DNA from: Caballeronia jiangsuensis
Lineage (GTDB): Bacteria; Pseudomonadota; Gammaproteobacteria; Burkholderiales; Burkholderiaceae
Length of the DNA: 64,000 bases
Direction: 5' to 3'
NCBI GenBank assembly: GCA_000648925.1
Contig: JFHF01000023.1
Coordinates: forward strand, 1-64,000
A program made the translations under genes and the position numbers. Below, piece by piece: positions 36,379 through 44,996 of this stretch. Each line of letters opens with the position of its first letter. The stretch's first letter is position 1. The notes under the pieces were generated by a model that had not been told where the DNA came from, did not search any database, and saw only the letters and a program-made list of their open reading frames with translations.

Positions 36379-38286
36379 TCAGAATTGCTCCCAGCCTCCG
36401 GCAGCCGCTACCACCTTCTTCGGTCCGAACGCTGCGGCTCGCGGCTTCGCGGCAACAGGGCCACGGTCGGCGACGGCTGAGCGCGCCGGACTCGCGACCG
36501 CCCTTATCGTTCTGGCTTCGGTCCTCGACGGATGCTCGTCGAGGCGAAACGTTTCGACCGTACGTTGCAGTTCGAACGCCTGTTCTTCGAGGCTGGCCGC
36601 CGCCGCTGCTGCCTGCTCGACAAGCGCCGCGTTCTGTTGCGTCACTTCGTCCATCTGTGTGATGGCGACATTCACCTGCTCGATACCGGCGCTTTGCTCC
36701 TGGCTCGCCGAGGTGATCTCGGCCATGATGTCGGTGACCCGCTTGACGCTGCTCACCACTTCTCCCATGGTGTGGCCGGCCTGATCGACGAGCTTCGAGC
36801 CCGCTTCCACCTTGGCCACCGAATTCTCGATCAGCGTCTTGATCTCCTTGGCGGCCCCGGCCGATCGTTGCGCGAGATTCCGTACTTCCGTCGCCACCAC
36901 GGCAAAGCCTCGCCCTTGCTCTCCCGCGCGTGCCGCTTCGACGGCGGCGTTCAACGCCAGGATGTTGGTCTGGAACGCGATCCCGTCGATGACGCTGATG
37001 ATGTCGGCGATCTTCTTCGAGCTCGCGTTGATCTCGCCCATTGTCGTGACCACCCGGCCGACGACATCGCCCCCTTTGATGGCGATATCTGTGGCGGAGG
37101 CCGAAAGCTGATTGGCTTGACGGGCGTTTTCGGCGTTCTGACGCACGGTGCTTGTGAGTTCTTCCATCGAACTCGCGGTCTCCTGCAGCGACGACGCCTG
37201 TTGCTCCGTGCGGCTGGACAAATCTGTGTTGCCCGCGGCGATTTGCCTGGATGCCGTGCTGATCGACTCCGTCGCTTCCTTGATCTGGCCCACCACGGAG
37301 GCCATGTTATCGAGCAACGCATTGACGCCGGAACACAAGGCTCCGATCGAACCTTGCTTGCCTTCGAGCGGCACACGCGGCGTCAGGTCGCCCTCCTTCG
37401 CGGCTGCGGTGACGGCCTGTGTTTGTTCCACTGCCAGCTCGAGCACCTTCGCAGCGCGCACCTGCTCGGTGACATCGGAGGCGTACTTGACGACTTTGAA
37501 CGGTTTACCGTTCATGTCCATGATCGGGTTATAGGAGGCCTGGATCCATACCTCACGACCGCCCTTGCCGATGCGCTTGTAGCGGCCCGCGTCATACTCG
37601 CCGCGTGCGAGCTTCTCCCAGAACATCCGGTACTCGATCGTGGCGCGCTGATCGGGATCGACGAAGAGGCTGTGATGCTGGCCTTTTATCTCGTCGAGCA
37701 TGTATCCCAACGTTCTCAGGAAGTTGTCGTTCGCATTCAGAATGCGCCCGTCCAGCGCGAATTCGATCACAGCCTGTGCCTTGCCGATCGCGGCCAGTTG
37801 CCCTTCGAAGTCGGCCGCCTTCAGCTTCGCCTCGGTGATGTCGGTGGCGTACTTGACGACTTTGAACGGCTTGCCGCTCGTGTCCATGATCGGGTTGTAG
37901 GACGCTTGAATCCATACTTCCTTGCCGTCCTTGCAGATGCGCTTGTACTGACCGGCGTCGTATTCGCCTCGCGCGAGCTTCTCCCAGAACAGCCGATACT
38001 CGACACCGGCGCGATGCGCGGGATCGACAAACAGACTGTGGTGCTGCCCCTTGATTTCGTCCAGCGAATAGCCCAGCGTCCTCAGGAAATTGTCATTGGC
38101 GCTCAGCACCCTGCCATCGAGCGTGAACTCGATGACCGCCTGAGCTTTGCTGATTGCAGCCAGTTGCCCTTTCATGTCCGCCCAATCTCGCGCCTCGTCC
38201 TGGATATTGGTATTCCCGGTCGTGCTGATTTGGGACGGTGCTTCGGCGGTTACTGCCCTGCGTCTTCTGGCAAAAGAAAACCTCAT
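36379..38286 (-). CDS. Soluble chemoreceptor with two PAS domains
   Basis: 635 residues without membrane spans. Two nearly identical PAS units cover residues 40-152 and 162-274 (for example FWEKLARGEYDAG and EVWIQASYNPIMD occur in both), followed by a short helical linker and the MCP signalling hairpin with the tip IDGIAFQTNILALNAAVEAA. The protein ends GGWEQF, resembling the xWExF pentapeptide that tethers CheR/CheB. ATG at 38286 is preceded by GAGGAG six bases upstream; the 28 extra codons before it are unlikely. PAS pairs of this kind often bind heme or FAD and sense oxygen or redox state. First gene of the minus-strand chemosensory cluster. Confidence 0.93.
   Translation of the reverse strand: MRFSFARRRRAVTAEAPSQISTTGNTNIQDEARDWADMKGQLAAISKAQAVIEFTLDGRVLSANDNFLRTLGYSLDEIKGQHHSLFVDPAHRAGVEYRLFWEKLARGEYDAGQYKRICKDGKEVWIQASYNPIMDTSGKPFKVVKYATDITEAKLKAADFEGQLAAIGKAQAVIEFALDGRILNANDNFLRTLGYMLDEIKGQHHSLFVDPDQRATIEYRMFWEKLARGEYDAGRYKRIGKGGREVWIQASYNPIMDMNGKPFKVVKYASDVTEQVRAAKVLELAVEQTQAVTAAAKEGDLTPRVPLEGKQGSIGALCSGVNALLDNMASVVGQIKEATESISTASRQIAAGNTDLSSRTEQQASSLQETASSMEELTSTVRQNAENARQANQLSASATDIAIKGGDVVGRVVTTMGEINASSKKIADIISVIDGIAFQTNILALNAAVEAARAGEQGRGFAVVATEVRNLAQRSAGAAKEIKTLIENSVAKVEAGSKLVDQAGHTMGEVVSSVKRVTDIMAEITSASQEQSAGIEQVNVAITQMDEVTQQNAALVEQAAAAAASLEEQAFELQRTVETFRLDEHPSRTEARTIRAVASPARSAVADRGPVAAKPRAAAFGPKKVVAAAGGWEQF
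37465..37803. repeat. Internal PAS duplication, copy 2
   Basis: Encodes residues 162-274 of the chemoreceptor; aligns with copy 1 at 37831-38169 with a 366-base period and clear DNA-level similarity, pointing to a fairly recent in-frame tandem duplication. Confidence 0.75.
37831..38169. repeat. Internal PAS duplication, copy 1
   Basis: Encodes residues 40-152 of the chemoreceptor. Differences from copy 2 are few and mostly conservative at protein level (Q/R, D/G and T/M swaps around the KRI-K and NPIMD segments). Confidence 0.75.
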
Positions 38287-39218
38287 TTGACTCTCCTCAA
38301 CTTCACGGTGACAGGTGGAATGCACGGCATGCAGCGACACGCCGCTCGGGTACGCGAAACTGGAGCACATCTCACTTCCGATGAGGCGTCGTAGCGGCCC
38401 GAGCGATCTGAAACAATGAGCCGTGTTGATTCAAAAATCCTAAGCATGACTAAGCCAACCTGCGATTCGGACATTTGTACTTCACACTACTCTAAGAGGG
38501 GTAACGACAGAGGTATTTTCTACTTGAGAGAGGGTAAACCGGAAGCAAACGATTGGGCCGCGGTGAAAACGATTTAAGGTTTATTGAATTTATCTATCGA
38601 ATGCCGCTTCCGATCTTTAACGTATTTTATTTCTTTTAGTCGCACACTCAATCGATTCGATACACACCAACAGATATATCATCGAGCAATGTTTAGTAGT
38701 CGATGTTATCTCTAGAAGAGAAATGATCTTTGACTAAAAAGAATTAGATCGAAGCGAAGATGAACCCGCAACAGATCTTCAAGATATTGGTCGCCTCTGC
38801 GAAATCGCACGCGCCGCAGAACGAAAAAAATGGACAAAACGCGGCCTGTCGTTCATATTGCACGACTCGGGGAATTTGGAATCTTGTCTAGCGCTATCAG
38901 CGCTCGCTCAAATCATGCGTGGTGATTTGAGAGGCCGCCATAGTACGAACGGACCCTCGGCGACTCGCTTGTGCGAGGCGCCCCTCCTCTTTAAGTGTTC
39001 TTCGCAAGAGCGCCTTTGGCGCGCCTTGCTCACAATCTTGCGCCTTTTTTCGTCGACGCTAGGACTCGTGTGGCCTTGCCTCGTGCGAGCCGTTCTTTTC
39101 GTTTGAGAAATTCATAACGATGTTTCACGCTTAACAGCGATGCAGACATCGAAATAGATTCACTATTTAGGATTGCATAGCGGATAGGTATTCGCTGATT
39201 CATTCCCACATAATAAGC
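38287..39218. other. AT-rich gap between the chemoreceptor and the cdi locus
   Basis: A 932-base stretch clearly richer in AT than its surroundings, especially 38480-38760. No gene is well supported. A plus-strand frame from about 38737 to 39106 reads protein-like for some 50 residues (IARAAERKKWTKRGLSFILH) but has no ATG or GTG, so it may be a remnant. A hairpin with a T-run at 39003-39050 suggests that some plus-strand transcript ends here. The composition and the following damaged cdiA suggest transferred or decaying DNA. Confidence 0.5.
39003..39050 (+). terminator. Rho-independent terminator-like hairpin
   Basis: CGCAAGA (39003-39009) pairs with TCTTGCG (39036-39042); inside, GCGCC-TTT-GGCGC forms a second stem, and the outer stem is followed by CCTTTTTT. 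No plus-strand gene ends here, so it may close a small RNA or the remnant transcript described for this gap. Confidence 0.45.
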
Positions 39219-40419
39219 ATGAACAAGGGTATTCACAAACTCGTCTTTAGCCGTGTGCGACATATGCTCGTCGCCGTCGCGGATTTCGCCAACGCTCACG
39301 GCAACACGCCCGGCATGCGCCGCGCGAACGCCATCGTATGTGACGCCGAATGCGCGCCCGCATTGCGCGCGATCGCGCTAGCCGCGATGCTACTCGCCGG
39401 CAATGTCGTCTTGAGCGCGCCGTCGCTCGCGCAGATCGTCGCGGCACCCGGCTCGGGCGCGAATGTCGTGCAGACGCAAAACGGGCTTCCACAAGTCGAT
39501 ATCGCAAAACCCTCGGGCGCGGGCGTATCCCTGAATAATTACTCGCAATTCGACATTCAGAAACCAGGCGCAATACTCAATAACTCGCCGACGATCACGC
39601 AGACTCAACAGGCTGGTTACGTCAACGGTAACGCGAATCTCACGCCGGGCCAGGAAGCGCGCGTAATCGTCAATCAGGTGTTGAGCAACTCGGCGTCGCA
39701 ACTGCGGGGGTATCTCGAGGTCGCGGGGCCGCGCGCCGAGGTCATCGTTGCAAATCCCAACGGCATTCTTGTGGATGGCGGCGGCTTTCTCAACGTGTTG
39801 CGGACCTCTACAATCGCGGCACGACGAACGCCGAGGGCAGGGGAAGCACCGAAAATTCGCTCGTCGAGACGGTGCGCAGCACGGCGGCAGGGACGTGGAA
39901 TGGCTTGGTTTCAATTGGCGAGATGATCGCTAACGCGCCGAACGGGGGCCCGTTCGCTTCGCCCGGCGATCCCGGTTATATCTCGGCTGACGGCTTGCGC
40001 CTGCCTTATACGCCGGGCGATCAAATCGGGCCGGGCGTTGAGTTCTTCGCGGCCGTGCTCGCGACGAAAGGCGGTGGAAAGGGCGCGGCTGCAGAAGCGG
40101 CCGAGTTGTCGAAAAGTGCAGCATTTGAGAGTCTCTCGTCAGTCTGCCGCCGGGTGAACGGGTAGCTCAAGTAAAGCAAACGGCCCAAACGATTGCTGCT
40201 GATAACGGATGGACGAAGGATACGCAGTTGACGAAGCTCAACGGTCGGGACGTCTATCGAGGGAATGACGACGCCTTATACGCTGTGGATAGCCAGCACG
40301 GCCGTTTTGAGCAGGTCAATGCAAAGACGGGCGCGCATATGGGCGAAGTGAGTATGCTTGATCTCAAGCCTACTAAACCTGCTGATAACTCTGGACGACA
40401 CGATCTCAAAGTGAAATGA
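39219..40419 (+). pseudogene. cdiA: Collapsed cdiA/TpsA exoprotein with colicin E3-like toxin end
   Basis: Three pieces in sequence. First, 39219 to about 39800: extended signal peptide (MNKGIHKLVFSRVRHMLVAV) and the start of the two-partner secretion domain (PQVDIAKPSGAGVSLNNYSQ, VIVANPNGILVDGGGF). Second, about 39806-40130 in another frame: the pre-toxin region (AGTWNGLVSIGEMIANAPNG, LPYTPGDQIGPGVEFFAAVL). Third, after a -1 shift near 40125-40135: SLPPGERVAQVK through to the toxin tip at 40228-40419, where YAVDSQHGRFE and the final RHDLKVK match the catalytic Asp, His, Glu and Arg of colicin E3-type 16S rRNA nucleases. A normal CdiA is 3000 residues or so; the whole filament is missing. Not a functional exoprotein as read. 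Confidence 0.8.
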
Positions 40420-40739
40420 AAAATTGGATAACGTTATTTAGTAAGTCGGATGATGCAATCGAGCGCGGATCGCTGCTTCGGTTCGCCGCTGGGTACCCTT
40501 TCGAGGACCGCGTAGTAATGATGGTCTGCGAGGCGCCGGATCAGTCCGGACAACTCGGTTTGATTGCAATAAGCGGCTACAAAGCGGGAATCAACTGCTA
40601 TGTCGTTTTTCCGAGTGAAGCATCGACCGATTGTTTATCCGCTCGTTGGCTCATCGAAAACTGGCAGCATTGGGTTTGGCCGGACGGGGATGTTAATGAC
40701 GTCGAGGTCTGTGCGCCTTTGGAAGCGCTGGATATTTAG
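40416..40739 (+). CDS. cdiI: Probable CdiI immunity protein
   Basis: 107 residues, starting with an ATG that overlaps the toxin stop in ATGA (40416-40419), the normal toxin-immunity coupling. Acidic, soluble, with no signal peptide; notable segments are LLRFAAGYPFEDRVVMMVCE and the Trp-rich WLIENWQHWVWPDGD. It does not resemble the 84-residue colicin E3 immunity protein, so it belongs to another immunity family (possibly Imm45-like; uncertain). The role rests on position. The frame is intact although the toxin gene is broken, as expected if it protects against sister cells or is simply newly orphaned. Confidence 0.7.
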   Translation: MKNWITLFSKSDDAIERGSLLRFAAGYPFEDRVVMMVCEAPDQSGQLGLIAISGYKAGINCYVVFPSEASTDCLSARWLIENWQHWVWPDGDVNDVEVCAPLEALDI

Positions 40740-40786
40740 CTCCGAGGCTCGGCATCGCTGAGCCCAACAGTGTTCACTGAGTCTTT

Positions 40787-42559
40787 ATGCAAGTTCGAAG
40801 AAGGCTTGCCGCCCTGCCGCTCTCAACCGCCTTAACGCTCACCGCTCACGCACAGCCAGCGCCGACAATCGCCGACGAAGCCGCCGCCGCTCGCGCCAAC
40901 GCGCTACGAAATCAACAGGTACAACAGCAACACGACGCCGAGCAGCGCGAGGCGACTGTACAAGCACCCGCAGTGCGCTCGACGGTGCCGACCGATGGCG
41001 CTTATCCGACGCTGCGAGACGAGCAGCCATGTTTCCGCGTCGACACCTTCGCGCTTGATGTCCCAGCGACATTGCCCGATGCGATCCGCGAAAATGGCGC
41101 ATCGACGCTGCCGCTCGATCGCTTCGCCTTCGCCCGCGAATGGCTCGACCACTATCGCGGACAATGCATCGGCCGCGAAGGCGTCGCGATACTCGCCAAG
41201 GGCATCCAGCAAGCCGTGCTGAGTCGCGGTTACGTGACGACCCGCGTCCTCGTGCCCGAGCAGGACATCGCGGGCGGTACGCTTTCGTTCGCGCTCGTCC
41301 CCGGCGTGATTCGCGATGTCCGCTTCGCCGATCCGGTGACGTGGGCATCGTGGCGCTCGGCATTCCCGACGCGGCCCGGCGACGTGCTCAACCTGCGCGA
41401 CCTCGAGCAAGGCATCGAACAAATGAAGCGGCCCTCAAGCCAGGACGCCGACATGAAAATCGAGCCGACCGGCGCACCCGGCGAGAGCGATGTCATCGTC
41501 TCGCTCAAGCGCGCGAAGCCTTGGACGCTCGTCGCCTCGGTGGACAACTCGGGTAGCCGCGCGACGGGCAAGCTGCAAGGCAATCTCAGCCTCGGCCTCG
41601 ACAACCCGCTCGGCCTGAACGACGTCCTGAGTCTCGGCGCCAACCAGGATCTGTATTTCGCCGACGAGGGGCTCGGCTCGCACGGCTTCAACGGCTCGTA
41701 TTCGGTGCCGTGGGGCTACTGGACCGGCTCGCTCTTCGGCTACACGAGCACGTACTACCAGCAGATCGCGGGGGTCAACCAGACGTTCGTGTCGAGCGGC
41801 AACGCGCAAACGGCGGGTGTCAAGCTGGCGCGCGTGCTACGCCGCAGTCAGAGCGATGTGCTCGGCGCCTATCTGCAACTCTCGAAACGGTTCGGGGCGA
41901 GCTTCATCGACGATACCGAGATCGAGATTCAGCGGCGTAACAACACCATTATCGAGGCGGGGCTCACTGATCGGCACTACATCGGCGGCGCGCAGATCGA
42001 CGGCACGCTCGCGTATCGCCAAGGAATCGGCGGCCTCGGCGCAACGCCCGACCCCAATCCGCCCACGCCGAGGCCCACGACCAGGCCGACCTATCGCTAT
42101 CGCATGGCGGTGCTCGATTTCAACCTCTCGGCGCCGTTCGCCGTGGCGAGTCAGCCGTTCCGGTACGTGACGACGCTCCACGGCCAGTATTCGCCCGATA
42201 CGCTCTTCTACGTCGACGATCTCACGATCGGCAGCCGATACACGGTGCGCGGCTTCGACGGCGAGCAAATGCTCGCGGGCGAGCGCGGGTTCTACTGGCG
42301 CAACGAAGTGCAAGCGCCGCTCGGACAGTCACGGCAATCGCTCTATGCAGGCGTCGACTACGGACGCGTGTTCGGCCCGAGCACGGCATTTCTCGCGGGC
42401 ACGCAACTCGTCGGCGCGGTGATCGGTCTGCGCGGCGGGATCGCCTCGAAGTATGGCGGACTGAGTTATGAGTTCTTCGCGGGCACGCCGCTCTACAAAC
42501 CATCGGCGATGTCGACCTCGCGCGTGACGCTCGGTTTTCAGGTCATGGCGCAACTCTGA
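40787..42559 (+). CDS. cdiB: CdiB/ShlB-type two-partner secretion transporter
   Basis: 590-residue Omp85-superfamily outer-membrane protein that exports its TpsA/CdiA partner. Signal peptide to about residue 22 (ALTLTAHAQ), N-terminal helix and periplasmic POTRA domains (PCFRVDTFALDV, GYVTTRVLVPEQDIAGGTLSF, PGDVLNLRDLEQGIEQM), then a 16-stranded barrel containing the conserved YTVRGFDGEQMLAGERGFYW loop-6 region (VRGF) and a final strand VTLGFQVMAQL. Full length and undamaged. The order A-I-B is that of Burkholderia cdi/bcp loci. Confidence 0.92.
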   Translation: MQVRRRLAALPLSTALTLTAHAQPAPTIADEAAAARANALRNQQVQQQHDAEQREATVQAPAVRSTVPTDGAYPTLRDEQPCFRVDTFALDVPATLPDAIRENGASTLPLDRFAFAREWLDHYRGQCIGREGVAILAKGIQQAVLSRGYVTTRVLVPEQDIAGGTLSFALVPGVIRDVRFADPVTWASWRSAFPTRPGDVLNLRDLEQGIEQMKRPSSQDADMKIEPTGAPGESDVIVSLKRAKPWTLVASVDNSGSRATGKLQGNLSLGLDNPLGLNDVLSLGANQDLYFADEGLGSHGFNGSYSVPWGYWTGSLFGYTSTYYQQIAGVNQTFVSSGNAQTAGVKLARVLRRSQSDVLGAYLQLSKRFGASFIDDTEIEIQRRNNTIIEAGLTDRHYIGGAQIDGTLAYRQGIGGLGATPDPNPPTPRPTTRPTYRYRMAVLDFNLSAPFAVASQPFRYVTTLHGQYSPDTLFYVDDLTIGSRYTVRGFDGEQMLAGERGFYWRNEVQAPLGQSRQSLYAGVDYGRVFGPSTAFLAGTQLVGAVIGLRGGIASKYGGLSYEFFAGTPLYKPSAMSTSRVTLGFQVMAQL

Positions 42560-42617
42560 CGGCGCGGGCTTCGGATTTCGCGGGCTCGTACCGTGTCAGG
42601 AAATCTCTCCATGCACC

Positions 42618-43082
42618 CTAGGGCGCCCCCGCGCCCGACTTCACGCTGCCATCGGGCTGCGGCACCTCGATCGGCTTGACCTCGACCGCCGCGGTGCCGT
42701 CCTTCTTGAGCCCGAGCTTATCGGCCGTCTTGGGCGAAACATCGACGATCCTGTCCTTCACATACGGCCCGCGATCGCGAATCTGCACCACTTCGCTGTT
42801 GCCATTCTCGAGATTCGTGACCCGTGCTTTGGTGCCGAGCGGAAGCGTCTTGCTCGCGGCGGAATCGGATTGCGGATTCATCGGCGTGCCATCCGCCATC
42901 TTCTTCTTGTAGAACTTGTGGCCGTAATACGAAGCCTTGCCCTTGCGCGGTTTGCCGGAGCGATCGAGATTGCGTTCATGAGCGGACGTGGTCTTCGCGT
43001 GAGGTTCGCTCGCAAAAGCCACATACGCCGTGCTCAGACTGCACGACAGGATCACGCATACGAATGCCCGAAGCCGCTTCAT
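42618..43082 (-). CDS. RlpA-like double-psi beta-barrel protein
   Basis: 154 residues with a signal peptide (VCVILSCSLSTAYVAFASE). The RlpA-type barrel runs from about residue 48 to 140: GKASYYGHKFYKKKMADGTPM, LPLGTKARVTNLENGNSEVV and the catalytic-site motif IRDRGPYVKDRIVDVS. RlpA proteins cleave or bind denuded peptidoglycan at the septum; this one lacks the C-terminal SPOR domain and lipobox, so its target may differ. Convergent with cdiB, 58 bases apart. Confidence 0.88.
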   Translation of the reverse strand: MKRLRAFVCVILSCSLSTAYVAFASEPHAKTTSAHERNLDRSGKPRKGKASYYGHKFYKKKMADGTPMNPQSDSAASKTLPLGTKARVTNLENGNSEVVQIRDRGPYVKDRIVDVSPKTADKLGLKKDGTAAVEVKPIEVPQPDGSVKSGAGAP

Positions 43083-43238
43083 GTTCCTTCCCTCTCGAAC
43101 TCGACGTCCCGACTGCTTCGTAGTAGCACGGATCGCTCCATTTCCCTCTGCTCAATACGCTCGCCCCCGATCTCCACACACGCCGGACGACAGCTTGTAT
43201 AGTGCGAGAGCCTAAGAACTGTGAATCACGGGAACCGT

Positions 43239-43832
43239 ATGAACCAGAAGAACAAAAGGCGTCTCTTGTTGACGGGCGGCATTGCGGCGGCAGCGCTGGC
43301 GGTGAGCGGATGCACGACCACGGGACCATCGTCCGGCGAAACCGCGGCAGGCACGGCCGATCGCGATCGCGCCATCGACGCCGCCGTCGATGCGACGCTC
43401 CAGCGCCTCTATGCCTCCGTGAACGGCTCGCGCGAACTCGTGAACAAGGCGCGCGGCGTGCTCGTCTTTCCACGCGTGATATCGGCGGGCTTCTGGTTCG
43501 GCGCACAGTACGGCGAAGGCGCGCTGCGCGTGGATGGCCGAACCGACGGCTACTACAGCACGGCAGGCGGTTCGTTCGGCTTGCAGATCGGGGCTCAGTC
43601 GAAAGCGCTCATCTACGTGTTCCTGACCGACGACGCGCTCGCGCAATTCCGCAAGCGCGACGGCTGGGCGGTCGGCACCGATGCGACCGTCGCCGTCATG
43701 AAGCTCGGCGCCAACGGCCAGCTCGATACGACGACAGCGACCAACCCCGTCGAGGTTTTCGTGCTGACGAATGCCGGACTCATGGCCGGCGTGTCGCTCG
43801 AAGGCACCAAGGTCAGCCGGTTGAGCGACTGA
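43239..43832 (+). CDS. SYLF/YSC84-domain lipoprotein
   Basis: 197 residues. Lipobox LAVSGC with Cys at about residue 25, a helix (AIDAAVDATLQRLYASV), then the SYLF domain: GVLVFPRVISAGFWFGAQYGEG split around residue 75, YYSTAGGSFGLQIGAQSKAL, and VFVLTNAGLMAGVSLEGTKV at the end. Such domains bind phosphoinositides or other lipids in eukaryotes; the bacterial role is unclear, probably envelope-related. The ATG at 43239 is preferred over a GTG six codons earlier because GGGAA lies just upstream. Confidence 0.88.
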   Translation: MNQKNKRRLLLTGGIAAAALAVSGCTTTGPSSGETAAGTADRDRAIDAAVDATLQRLYASVNGSRELVNKARGVLVFPRVISAGFWFGAQYGEGALRVDGRTDGYYSTAGGSFGLQIGAQSKALIYVFLTDDALAQFRKRDGWAVGTDATVAVMKLGANGQLDTTTATNPVEVFVLTNAGLMAGVSLEGTKVSRLSD

Positions 43833-43835
43833 GGG

Positions 43836-44711
43836 CTACTGCTCCGGGCCGGACAGCGGCCTGGTCGCCATCGCGCGCGTGAGGCCGTGGACCGGGCGAC
43901 GCACGGCCACATCGAACGGATTGATCTGCGGACCGATCGTCGCGGCCTGACGCTTCAGCAACTCGACCACCATCGGCAGACGGTCTTCGCCGAGACGCGT
44001 CGACAGCGTGCCGACGCTCAACGCGCCGACCGCAAGCCCCGCACGATCGAGTATCGGCACCGCGACGCCCGCCATTCCATCGATCAATCCGCTGTTACGC
44101 CCCGCGTAACCTTGCGCGCGGACGCGCTCGATCTCGGTGCGCAGATAGACCTCGTCGAACACACCATAGTTATGCAGCCGCGGCACGTTGAAGCGGATGA
44201 TCTCCTCGCGCTCTTCCTCGGGTTGAAACGCGAGAATCGCGAGGCTGCCCTGCCCGACGCCCAGCGCCACGCGCCCGCCCACATCGCCGGTGAACGAGCG
44301 GATCGGGAACGGGCCTTCGCACATGTCGAGGCACACCGCATCGAAGCTGCTCTTCACGAGCAGGAAGATGGTGTCGCCGAGACTCGCGCATAGCCGCAGC
44401 AACGCGGGCCGGCACAGCGTGCGCATACGGCTCGGGTTGCCCGCCTGCGCCGCCAGCGAAAAGAAATCCACGCTCAGCCGATAACGCTTGCTCCCCTCGT
44501 CCTGTTCGACGACACCTTCCGCGATCAGCGCATGCAGGATGCGATGCACGGTGGCCTGCGTCAGTCCCACCGCCTTCGCGAGCGCGGTGACACGGCTGCC
44601 TTCGGCCTGATCCTCGCCGAGCGCGCGAATCACGGCGAACGCACGCTGAAGCATGCCGACGCCCGGCGCGTCCGCCGCCTGCGTTCCGTTTCCTTCGTCA
44701 GAAGCCTTCAT
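43836..44711 (-). CDS. IclR-family transcriptional regulator
   Basis: 291 residues from the ATG at 44711. N-terminal winged helix (MLQRAFAVIRALGEDQ, VTALAKAVGLTQATVHRILH), then the GAF-like effector domain (GRVALGVGQGSLAILAF, DGMAGVAVPILDRAGLAVGA). An ATG at 44756 would add 15 residues, but a palindrome-like element (44725-44741) falls between the two starts, and AGG is placed well for the inner ATG, so the shorter form with an autoregulatory site upstream is preferred. Divergent from the ABC/oxidase operon, its expected target. Confidence 0.88.
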   Translation of the reverse strand: MKASDEGNGTQAADAPGVGMLQRAFAVIRALGEDQAEGSRVTALAKAVGLTQATVHRILHALIAEGVVEQDEGSKRYRLSVDFFSLAAQAGNPSRMRTLCRPALLRLCASLGDTIFLLVKSSFDAVCLDMCEGPFPIRSFTGDVGGRVALGVGQGSLAILAFQPEEEREEIIRFNVPRLHNYGVFDEVYLRTEIERVRAQGYAGRNSGLIDGMAGVAVPILDRAGLAVGALSVGTLSTRLGEDRLPMVVELLKRQAATIGPQINPFDVAVRRPVHGLTRAMATRPLSGPEQ

Positions 44712-44724
44712 CTTCGCCTCATGT

Positions 44725-44741
44725 ATTCCATTCAACGGAAT
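44725..44741. promoter_or_regulatory. Candidate IclR-type operator
   Basis: ATTCCATTCAACGGAAT is an inverted repeat with ATTCC/GGAAT arms. A related core, TTCAATGGAATTTC, occurs at 44893-44906, and ATTCCACTGTTCGAAAT at 44857-44873, giving three similar sites in the divergent control region between the IclR gene and the ABC operon. Binding by this regulator is inference. Confidence 0.45.
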
Positions 44742-44996
44742 GTCCGCGCCCTGCATTTCTCCGCCCCTATTCGACCCGATTCAGCCGCGTTGCGCAATCT
44801 AAGGGATAACCCAAATCACGCTCATCGAAATAATTCCTTCGTCTAAGCGATATAAATTCCACTGTTCGAAATCTACAGGCAAGTTTCAATCATTCAATGG
44901 AATTTCAAATTGACGCACCGAAATATGGCTAGCTAGAGTCGGATCATCGGAATCAGTCGCACACAGGCGGCGCGCGACGCGCCGAAGGGGCAGGCC

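Noticed and set aside
37465..38169. Repeat pair considered as a possible mobile or CRISPR-like repeat
   Set aside because: The units are coding, adjacent, in frame and correspond to PAS domains.
36532..38394. Plus-strand frame of 620 codons opposite the chemoreceptor
   Set aside because: It repeats internally only because the PAS duplication does; no recognisable domain.
38858..39106. 82-codon frame before the cdi locus
   Set aside because: TTG start without ribosome site, and it reads through the terminator-like hairpin at 39003-39050.
39872..40165. Apparent separate 97-residue gene inside the cdi locus
   Set aside because: Its sequence is the pre-toxin part of CdiA in a shifted frame, so it is treated as a piece of the cdiA pseudogene.
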